64,000 nt of DNA from NCBI GenBank assembly GCA_025024175.1, contig QCXZ01000042.1, forward strand, positions 3,179,501 to 3,243,500. The letters are read 5' to 3'. The translations under genes and the position numbers were made by a program. Within the stretch, counting starts at the first letter, position 1. Each line of letters starts with the position of its first letter. This DNA comes from Rhyzopertha dominica. Its lineage: Eukaryota; Arthropoda; Insecta; Coleoptera; Bostrichidae. Positions 48,701-60,700 of this stretch are shown here, piece after piece. The notes beneath the pieces were generated by a model, which worked only from the letters and a program-made list of their open reading frames with translations, was not told the DNA's origin and did not search any database.

Positions 48701-51700
48701 GTAATGCCAGTGGTTTGTAAAAAATGTTATTTTATTTGAATATCATTCAAAATAGTATATAAATTAACATCTAAAATAAGGTTATGATTAAATATTTCAC
48801 TTTTTTTTTCTACAAACCACTGGGATCGGACTTAAAGAATCAGCAGTACTCTGTTCATTTAGTTACTTGATGTGGCTGACAGCACTAGCGATCGCCACCA
48901 TTTTCGGCCCTCAAGAGATGGGGTTAGTTCATTTTACTGGTTCACATGAAGGTAATAAAATTTAAAAAGGGTCTAAAATATTTGTGCACTTTGGTTTACA
49001 GCAAAAAAAGTCATTTCTCTGAATGAAAGTGATTCATGCAAGAAAGGAAAAATAGAATAAAATTTTAAAAAATTATTGCTAATGCACCTTAGTAGACATT
49101 TTTTATGAGATATATAAAGAATTTTATACGTCTTTGATTAGACCCACCAACAACCAAAAGTCAGCGCCATGAAGACGCCGTTGAAAACAATCAGCACAGC
49201 AGATCTAGCAGAGACAGGGTCTCGAGGCGGGTTAGACATAGCAGCAGCAGCCCAACCGACAGATGATGCTAAACGTTTGCCTATATACGAGGACGATGGG
49301 TCTTCATCACCTGTCAGAAACACCTTGGACAACAGCTTAAACACACAAGTGTTCAACTTCGACCTGAATGCGATGAAGGTGAGCACACCCTTCAAATCAA
49401 CACAACAAGTTGACAGTGCACCACCGCCATTTAGTGGGCCTACAAAACAGTTGTTTGCAATGGAGCAGGATTCACTGTCTACGATTGTTGAGGAATCGAA
49501 AAGTTATGGGTAAGTTATTAGTGTGAAATTGTTATAAATATTTGGTATCAGCAATTGAAAAATATTAACAAACACCTTGATTTACTTCCACATCCAACGG
49601 ATGGGAGGTACTGTATCGTGAAAAAAAATTTCAAAATGGTCGAGATAACAAAATTTGAACAAAAATTTTATTGTCTGTCGCGATAATTTTTGAAAGACTT
49701 ATCATATGAACTTGAAATTTGGCATTCATATAAATCTCAACTACCCAAAGTGACCTATTGTTTTGGGGTAAGTAGGTTATAGGGAAGGGGGTGAAATCGG
49801 AGGGTAACTACCCCTTTTTGCAAATTTTCTTCTAGTATGTAGTAATTTAAATTTTCGGTGCAGAAATCGGTTTAGAAGATATTAGCAAGAAACCGTCACT
49901 TTAAAAAACTGTTTTTCCTAAATATCTCTGAAAATACTTAATATATTCAAAAAGTGAAAATGCCATCAGATAGGAAATAAAATTTCTCACAGAAACTATT
50001 TTAAACTTTTTCCAAAAAATTCAAATTTTTGAAATATGTATTTCCAAAAAACTAGATTTTGGACGCTGTCCATACGATTTTGTTAAATTGTGCTATTATA
50101 TAGAAAGTCAAATTTCTGATCGAAACAAAAAATGTTCTAGTTCTAGTTATTAACAAAAAATTAAAAAAATTATGTATTTTTGCTAATATTATGAGAACCG
50201 TTTATTGTTTCCTCATTATTGATCATATAATATAAAAAATAAAAGCGTAAATGTTATTTTGACAATTGGATGTGGAAGTATTGATTCAGTTTGCAGCGGA
50301 TTTTTAGTTAAATCAATATTTTAAGATGTCATTCAGTAAATAATGAGACAGGTTGCTTTAGCTCAATAGTATATTAAAAAATTAGCCTCAATGTGCTATT
50401 TTGCTTACAAAACAAGCTAAAGGCGAGTTTTTTACTAAATGATTTTTTTTTAATACAATTTTTCTATTTTGTGGGTTTCACATGGCAGTTGTAATATAAT
50501 TATTCTGTGTATTTATTTGTAGGTTCTGGCTCCCATTTTTATTAAATTAAAGACACTTGAATCTATTAATATAACGCTTCGACCTATAATTTAGGTCTTT
50601 TTCGAATATCTTTATTTTATAATTTGACAAACTGGTGTGTAATGAGTAATGTTCCCTCTACAGATAACTCCACCTAGGATACTGAACAAACGATCTAGAA
50701 GCGTCCGTATTTTTTTTTGGCGCCACATGTTAAAAGTATGAGTTTTGAATAACTTCTTCAGAATGTGACACAGTTTCTTATTTATTGGGTAAATATTGGG
50801 TTTTATTTTCATTTTGAGGAATAAAACTACAAAACCAGCCATTGAGTTTATCCACGTATTGTAATGTGACAATTATTAAGAAGCTATGTACTACACATTT
50901 ATTTGTTTTTCTGTTCTAAGCGTCTTTAAATTTAATGGGATCTGACTTCTTTTTGTAGGTAGTTCTCCTGTCTTTCTTTTTAATAATATTTTATTATTAA
51001 TTGAAAGACTTCAATCACAGTAAATGCACTTTTAAGAAACGACTTGATTATTCGTCAGATTCGCAGATAAAGTAAATGTTAAATTTTTTAAACAGCTTAT
51101 AACTTTTTTTTATGATGTTTTTTAGGATTCCAGAAAAACAATCTTGAGGTATTTTCTTAAAAAATTTTGTGTAATTTTAAAAAATTAGTCTTGTGATCTA
51201 GTTCTGTATTTTTTTGACAAGAATAGTAGTAGTACACTTGTTAGATATAAATTTGTTTCTTGAATCGTGATTAATAATAATAATAATAATAATAAGTTTA
51301 TTCCAACAGACAATTAGTGTCTATAATGTTACATATTATTAACAAATGGCAGTCAGAACAGAATCGATAATGCACATGAATCCAATCAACACATAATATT
51401 GTTTACATACTTAATATACCATGTTACAAAATAATATAGCCTATAACTACATCCCAGAAAAAGCACNAGTCAGTCTACTCTTTACAGATCTGGTGGTAAA
51501 ATTGTCAAAAAAGAGTGAAGGTAATGCAAAGTGTTTGGGATACTATAATAAAAGGTTAAAACTTTCCTGCTGTGAAACTTCATGATGGTTACAAGCATCC
51601 AAAACCTTGTAGAAAAAAAATATTTTTGAATTTGATACTTCGTAATAAAGAGGCCTAAGAGTGGTTTCTTTTTTGGAATTCTAAAAGGAGTTAAAACAAA

Positions 51701-54700
51701 AAAGTTACAGGCAGTTTAAAAAAATTCCACATTAGCATTTTTTTCATAATAACTAAAAAACTATTGCAGGTATCTGTCTTAAATTGGAAAACTTGTTAGC
51801 GTCAAATTTAGCAACTTCGTATTTTTCAAGTAAAAAAGTTACTGCATAGAGCTGTCAAAAAATTGAATAAAGGAAAATAACTTTGAAGGATCATAATTTT
51901 ATAAGGAGAGAAAATTTGACCAAGGTAAGTTGATTTATTTTCGACCCAAGGAAGCTACTGTTAACATTCTTTACTGGATACCCTGTACATTCCTTGTGGA
52001 AATATTTTACGATTTATTTTTCTTTATTATGTCATTCAAATATTTTCGATTGAATTAAAATTAATTAAATCCCTATTTCTTCCCCTTTAAGCTCCAGTTC
52101 AAGCGGTTCCGGCATCCGCAAAATAGCAGGAATCCAACCTCCAGTCATGGCAACTATTTCGGAGGAACACAATAATTACCTGGCGACGAACTTGATGGCG
52201 AACGCGGCCCTTCGTTCTACGCTCCTCGGCGATCTGATGGACTGCAACTCGCATCAGAGCATTCCCGTTGCGGAACCGTCGCCCCCGGCGAAAGTTCAGC
52301 AGACTTACGCGTCTCCTGGGCCCGTTCTGAGTCAGGCCCCAGATGATCCCTTCTCGTCTTCGGTCATATCGATGTTGCTGGACAGGGTCGGGTTTCCCGG
52401 ACGGCACGCCTTCGGCTTTCGGATCATCCATGCTCCGCCGAGGCTTGTAGTTCGGAAGGTTAGTGCTGATGAGTGTTTTGATTTGTATTGTACAACGTTT
52501 TAATAATTGTTGGTGTTTTTTGTTTATATACATATTATTTTTTTCTTGCTGGTATTTCTTCAAGATATGTGATATTGTTATCTTTATTATAGCAACGTTT
52601 TGGTGGAATATACCTTTTTCTTATATTATACAAACCTAAAATTATAAAACATATCTTTGATAGTTGACTGTATTGTTTGTATCAATATATTACTCGTCTA
52701 TGGAATTCATTTCATATATAGTCGCTTTATTGGTTTAAATATGGAGTAGTAAAACAGTTATCATGAATATCAGTTATTATGAATAAATGACAGTGGAACC
52801 CTTGTGTATACATATTATAGTGTGCTCACCTTATGGGATTTATCGCGGACACCTATTTTGCTAATTTATCTCTGTATGGTGGCAGTACGTAGCGGTAAAC
52901 ATCGGAACTGCTACATGGTATTAAAATGCGGTAAATCGGAGCTTTGAATTTCGTTAAAGGGGAATATCAGACTGTACCCCTTCCATCAAACGTCTGCATT
53001 ACACGAACAGGACCATGAAGCGCGGGTTAGGGAACGCGGGGATAAACAACTTCTAATAACAGCGTGATTGATATACGATATACGTGCACCTGCACGAGCC
53101 ATCGAAAAATGAGCATTTTCGACTTTCGCGATTCCGCACATCATGGCATGCAAATTGCAAAGTTCCGATACGCAATGGCTATAATAAAATCTGTATGTTA
53201 AAAAACTTTTTCATACAATGATCGCTGGCAATTTATAGACAAATTTTGTTAATTTGGCTAATTAGGTAGGAGCGTTTACATTTGCGACTATAGGTACCGA
53301 CTTTGATATTTATTTCGTAGTTTATGAATTTTTGGTAAAGCATAGCTTTTTAATATTAAGGGATTTTTTTAAACTCTAATTTGTATTGAACGTATTGAAG
53401 ATTACTATCTATCTGTATATTAACAATCCTATTAGGCAACATTTTGGATAAAGAAGACGTGTTAAAAGTTAAACTAATATGGAATTTATGAAATTAAATG
53501 CTCCGCATATGAAAAAAGTACACAGGCCAAACACAATATAGGTGCCTAAGGATTAATAAGCCGGGTCCACATTAGTAAAAATTTGCGTTGTGCAGTGTGC
53601 GCCGTAAAAATGTATTTTAATAATGTAGTGCATACGTGTGTGTCGCATAAAAATCAACGTAAAAATATCTGTCGCGCACGATACACGCTATCCGTCGGTT
53701 GGTGGTTTTTTGACTAACATGATGTTTGCGCTAAAACATAAACGCTATGTAGACGCTTTCAAAATGAAAACAAGATTTGCTGCAAAACACATATACTAAG
53801 CACAATGGATATTTTCTTGCTGTTGACATCAGGGCATCAGGTCTTCATGTCAGATGTTTGAATTCTCTGAATTACTGTTAGTGTGACTGGTCCAAAGAAG
53901 ATGTGCGACGTTCATTGTCCTGTATAATTTGATATCAAAACAAAATAACCAGAAAAACAAAAAAAAAGATTAAGACTTCTAGAACAAACCACTGTATTAC
54001 AAAAAAAGCAAGCAATTGGGATGACAGTATTTCCTGAAGTCTAAAATCAGCTGCAAATCTGAAGGTGCTGCTTTTTTGACGCACGGGCCGAGCGCTTACG
54101 AACAGCACACAACACAAATTGTTAATAATGTGAACCCCGCTTTAGATTCAAAGGCCATAATATGCATCACGTAAACAATGGAGACAGAGAAAAGTCCCCA
54201 CTAGAACTGAATAATATGGAATCAGCAGATCCCGGATTTATCATAACCAACGTCAAAAATATAAAACTGTTAACACGTGTCCAACTTGATCCCCATAGAG
54301 GCTATTTATCTATATGAAACGCATTTTAAACCATCTGCTAAATACAGATCTTACACCTCGAAATAACCCACTTAACACAAGAGAATAGCCGAATATGTAA
54401 TATAAACAAATTCTTCCCTATATGTTTGACTGGCTTTTAGTGTTTTGATTAGTTATAGTTGTTAAGCCACTGAAGAGTTCAGCGGAGAGGTTGAAATGCT
54501 GGCATTTACCTATGTATTATTGGTTTTGCGAAAATTTAATTTGGAAATAGAATTTAAAGACATATTTGGTTATAAAACATTAACAACAGATCCATTTATT
54601 CTTATTATTTGTCTCTTTACCTAATTATCTTCAAGTTTTTGAACGTAAGTTCCTATTGTTCCTATTAAAGTTATCACAGCACATCTCTTATTATGTTACA

Positions 54701-57700
54701 TTAGGTGTCCGAAACCGTATCTCATTTACTACATAGTCTGCTGCGGGACAGTAAACGTAATATTGAATGATCTGATTTCTTTTGCCTGTAGACAAAGTAC
54801 TTATAAATAGGTAGTCGATAAATCGTACGAGGAATAACAACCCAAGCATTTATAAAAAACCGAGTTCATCTTTTAATGGGATATCCTGCGATAGGCGTAG
54901 GCGTTACTCTTAGAAAGCTATGTTGGCAGTTTGTATTTTGCATATAAGTACACGAACATTTACCGAGATTACACGTTCATTATACGAACTAAAAATGATT
55001 TGTAAGACAGTAGGGCTGCATAAGACATAAGATTTTGCTTTTAATACGTATTATAATACAAATTTATATGGATATACTATTTATGATTGGAACTCGTATT
55101 CTGCATTCGAATAACTATAGCATCACTTGTCAACATCGGCAAAGGAACGGTTTTAAAGTAGGGGACATGAGGGGTACTCAAAATGCCGGTAACGTCAATT
55201 ACTTCTATTTTATAAATTCGTTACAGCGCCATCAAACGTCTGCCCCCAGAAACACTCTCATTTCGCCCCCAAAATCTGTCCGTTTTTTCGCAATGTAGGT
55301 GAGCACACTATAATATGTATACACAAGGGTGGAACTGACAAACAATAACTGATTTACTACTCCATATTTAAACCAAAAAGTGATTATATACGAAATTAAT
55401 TACGTAAATAAGTAATATATTATGAGACAAGCAATATACGTAACTAAATTATTATAATTATATTATCATTTATGTATAGACTGTACATTTTAATAAAGCT
55501 TGAAAAAGGTGGAGATATTCCACCGAAACATTGCTATAATAAAGATAACAATATCACATATCTTGGGGAAATACCGATAAGAAAAAAATATTAGCATAAG
55601 CTAATAATAGCAACATAAATAAATGTATACATAAACAAAAATCAAGTCCCATTTCAAAACCAATGAATTACTTACAACAAAAGGTATACAGGGTGATTCG
55701 CATAAGCACCGACACAGAGCAGGGGCATGTAGGGGAGTCCAAAATATTGTGATTTAACACAACTTACCTATATACTAAGTTGCAAATTTGGTAAATGTGA
55801 GTGTACCAAGAGCAGTATTCGAAATTAATTAGAGTTCACTTGGAGCATTTTATAGGTTAAAATCTGACAGAATTTTTTTAACACTTGGCAGGCTTAAAAA
55901 ATTTATTATCTTATTTTATGGGGAATTCAATTCTAAAACTTTGTATACTTGTTATTTTTTAAAAAATCTTATCGTTTTCAAGAAAAACCTGAATAACTAA
56001 AAACATGTAAGCTGTGTTATTTAATATTATCGAAAATTCAAACGATGGATATGATATTAAACATCAGACTTTACAATCAAGTAAGTTTGCACTAAATTAA
56101 TTTAGTGTTATGAAAATAGCATGGAAGTTTTAATTTAACGAACAAGTTGAAATTAATTTTTAATAATTTTTGATAACGCCGCTTACCATGAATTTAGCAA
56201 ATTTTATATTTTGTTGAAAACCACCGATTAAACATATTCCTAAATTTGCTAGATGTTTTTATTTTTTAAGCCAAACAGCAATAAAATGTGCAAATTTCTG
56301 GATCTTGAAGGGTATAGCAAAATGAATTTTAACTATATTGAAAACAAGCAATAAAAATGTTGGAAGACTTTTGGTATTCAAACTAAATTATGCTTCTAGA
56401 GGTAAAGGACACAGAGAGGTAAAAGAATTTTAAATTGTTTCTAAAATGTTAAATAGATTAAAAACTGACTCATACCATCACCATCTTAAAAAAATCAATT
56501 ATTACATCGTCTCTTAAGGCATCAAGATAATTGCAAGTAGTCCAAGTTTGTTGTTGCTTTTATGTTCCAGTTAGTATCCTTTTTAAAACAACATGGTTTT
56601 ATAAAGCATAAACAACAGCACAAGACTTAGTCATTCCAATGCTTACTTGGCTTTAGTTCAAACTGAAAAGTTTTTTCTCAAATACCAATTAAGTTATTTT
56701 AAATTTTTAACTATTTTAAAATTACAGAAGGTTTGCTAAAACTTTCAATTTTTAACTGACAGCAGTTCATATCGTTCATGAGATAATGAACATTGAAATT
56801 TATTTTTCAGGAAGTACAAAGAATTGGAAGTGAAGATTACTTGATAGATAAGCAACTTGGAAAAGGAAGGTATGGGACTGTTTTCAAAGCTGTTGATTGG
56901 ACTGGAAGGCAGGTGGCACTGAAATATGAAAAACCAGCTAATAAGTGGGAGTTTTACATCTGCCGTGAGCTGCAACAAAGATTAGCTCAGCATCCGATGA
57001 GGGACAGATTTATGGACGTTCAGATTGGATATTTCCGTGAGTATCTGCAGGATAATTTAGATGAATATGAATTCAATATTAGACATAAATTCTTCAGAGT
57101 AGTTGTAATGATTTACTTCCACAAATAAAATAATGCCTCCATTTTTTATAAGCTGTAATGTCAAAAGCTGTATTTAACAATTTATTTTTTTAATGACTTA
57201 TCAATATAGTTAATACAAGCCATGTTGTACATTAGTTGGTCAAATTCTATAAAAAGTGTAGATTTATATGTTTTTCTAAACCACTAGGTATTCCTAAATT
57301 AATAATTAATAAAATGTTGAAAACATTATTTACTACTTAAAACTCAAAAGTAATGAAAATTCGGGGTGTCAAAATTATATTTTTTTTTGTCTGTCTATTG
57401 CAATTTCTAGTCTGTAATATTTTACTGATGTTTTCTAGATCTTGCGTCACTCCAAGGTATTTTGGCGAGAAGCTATGCTTGAGAATCGGATGTGTTCACT
57501 AGTTATAAAATATAAACTTTTATACATTAAAAAAGAGTACTTAATTAATTAAGTGTGTATCTGTATCCATAACGCTGCAAAAAAATTTTTAACCAAAATA
57601 AATTGTTTACAACTTCTCAGTGCGCAACGTGGCAACAACGCAGTTGTAAGACACGCTCAGATTGACTAGGACTGGCTGTGACGTATCACCCGATGTAAAC

Positions 57701-60700
57701 AAGATAGCGTCCGCTACTTTCCGTATTTCGTTTGTGTTATTGGTTATGTTTGAGAGTGTTCTCGTTTGTTTTTTTTTTATGAATTCAACAATATGTCATC
57801 GGAATGCTTTGTTAAAGCGTCTTCGAACAATTTGCCGGCTGTAGATATGTTTATAGTCACCGAATTTATCGAGAACGACCCACGTTTTAATGCTGCCGAA
57901 ATCAAAGGCGCTAAAGCAGCAGTATAAGTAATTAATAAAGCAGTTTAATCTGCAATTTAATACATTATGGATCATTCATATTTTGAACAAAATGCATCTT
58001 TATTCTAGTGCAAGTCGTGAGCAACACGGAGATGCAACTATAGGTTATTTTCAGGTGAAGCGAGAGGGGCCTATATGTATACTGCAGTCCAAGATATGCC
58101 CGGAACACAAAGTTCGTGCAAAAAATTATGCAGTTACTCTAAGTCTCACAACAGTAAAATGTAGATTTTGTCTTGGTCATACCTCTTCTGGCTGCTTTAA
58201 ACTATCTCCGTTTGCGTTCGTAGTCTCCGGGTACACTTACGAATATTTTGTTGAGACTATTGACGGATGTATTTGAAATTTGAGCACTGGCACAAAGCAC
58301 CATCTACTGTTAGCTTCTGGTTTGTACATGCTTAAACATTCTCACAAGTTGTTAAGAGGAGTCCGTTAAAAGCAAGAAAACAACTCGTTTCACTCGGCAC
58401 AAGCAAAGGCACGTAGGTAACATAACCTATATCCTTTGTTTACATTGGGTGCTACGTCACACCGTCTCCATCCCGGGACACTGCGTTTGTGTGGTCAATT
58501 TTTATATTTGAACTTCAGAACGGTTTTTTTCGAAAACTGGTGCTAGAAAAATTTTGGAATTTTTAGGACATAACAAGGGTGCTCCAAATATACACATGGC
58601 ATGATTTCTAAAAAATGTGAAAACACCCAATTATGTTACTTGACACAACTTGAAGTTGTCTTATTTTTTTATTATTGTTGAGATGAAAACAAGTTACTTC
58701 TGTCTTCAACGGGTTAGGACACAAGTCTTTGATTGGGTAGTAGCCTTTGACCAATGAATAGAATAATTTAAAATCTATTTAGAATTTTTCTGTAATCAAT
58801 ATGAGTACATACAACACAAAATTAGAATTTCGTATTTAATTGCTTATTGCCTACACTTGCCTTACACTTGAAAAAGTAATTATGTATACATGAACCCTTT
58901 ATTACAGTTAAACTGAGATGATCATAGCATCTTTTCCTATTTTGCTTCCAGATGAACAAGCCTCAGTATTGGTGACAGACTTTGGTCCATGCGGTTCGCT
59001 ATTAGACGTCAGGAACGCGATAAAACAGAAAACCGGCCAGAATATGAAGCAGTCTCTGTGCATCTATTTTTGCATCGAGATGCTGAACATAATATCGGCA
59101 CTGCACAGTGCCAAAATAATCCACGCCGACATCAAACCAGACAATTTCCTGGTCCAACTGGCGCCCGATGAAACCGTCAAGCTGCAGCTGATTGACTTCG
59201 GACGCGCCATAGACATGTCATTGTTCCCGGCGGGAACCACATTCAGGAAGTAAGTAGTAATATATACAGGGTGTATATAAGATGCCAGGACAAATTTCTA
59301 TATGAGGATTTAGCCCAATTTATTTTTAGTCCAAAATACAGGGTAGTTATTATTTTTTTAAAATAACATTTTAGTAATAAGAGGACTTACATAAAATTTG
59401 GTTTATTTGTTGTAGGTATAGTAGGATGATTATCTTTTGAAACTTTAAAGTTGGCTTTATGTTTAAATACAAAACAGATTTCTTCATATACAGGGTATTC
59501 CACTACAAGCTTTCTTTAGAAGAATATTGGGAACTAATAGGGTTGTCTCGCACACTAAAATTTGATAATTTTAACCTATGCCTTTTATTGCTTACTTCAT
59601 AAATACTAGTGCTAAGCATCTATTTTGCTTTCAAATTTTTTTAACTCATAACAAACGGTGGTGGGTTATCACTAAATTGCCAGTTTTCAATGTATATGTT
59701 ATCATTAAAGTCTGATGGTGGGCTATATAGTTAATTACAATGCTTGCACCTAAAAGCTGAACATGGTCATGGATGATAATATTATTTATACACTTATTAC
59801 TACGAGTAAGTCAAACTTAGGTTATAAAGTAATATATTTTTGTAAAAATATTGATTTTGTAATCACAATATATAAGAGTGTTAACAAAAAATCCGTACAA
59901 ATGCAATAAGTTTATTCGTTAAACTACTGGCTAGGAAACTGATTAAAACTACCATACGGGGTCCGTCCCTTAAATATCGAACATTTTTCAGGAAAAATAC
60001 TTTTATTGAAATTTTTTGTACAAAGCATTAATATTCTTCAAAATAACATCCTCCCGCATCGATGTACTTTTGGAGGTGGGTTTTCCATGCCCAGAAGGCC
60101 CCTGGAACACGTCAACGGAAAGGTCCTTCAGCGTCCTCGCCGAAGCCTCTTGGATGTTCTTCACGGAGCTCCAAGCCTGGCCTTTGGTGCTGGGAAACAA
60201 AAAGAAGTCTGACAGGGTGATGTCAGAATTGTAGGCAGGCTACGGGACCACCGAAACACCTGCTTTGGCCAAGTAGTCACCAAGAAAAAAAGCTGTGTGT
60301 TCTGAGGTATTCTCGTCATGAAACTGTCAAGTCTCTTTCATATCTGGCCGAACGCGGTTGACCCTCTGCTGGAGCCTTTTGAGCCCTTCCACATTGAGTT
60401 GAGGATCTGGGCTATCAACCGCACTCCCTGACGACAAACCTCGTCAAGTAGCTGACGCACGAGGTCCATTTTCTTGTCGGTTCAGGACATTGAAGGCCAA
60501 CCAGAGTGGGCATCTTGTGCCACTTCCGAACCGATGATTCAGACAAGGCTTTGTTCTTGCAGGCCTGTTGAATCAGCTGGTTGGTTTCCACAGTGTTTTT
60601 ACCGAGTTGAACAAAAAATTTCACTGTGTACCTCTGATCTAACGAATCTGGCATTGTGGCACTTCGACGCGGTGCCGTGAAGAGCTCTACGCAAACGCAC

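Noticed and set aside
51272..51295. Tandem repeat as a possible CRISPR or satellite
   Set aside because: A simple TAA microsatellite without spacers.
52099..52563. 154-codon minus-strand ORF
   Set aside because: Antisense to BubR1 exon 7, which is GC-richer and therefore has fewer stops in other frames.
55035..55298. 87-codon ORF conserved with 2437-2667
   Set aside because: Similarity comes from the shared repeat; the composition and many nonsynonymous differences do not suggest a protein under selection.
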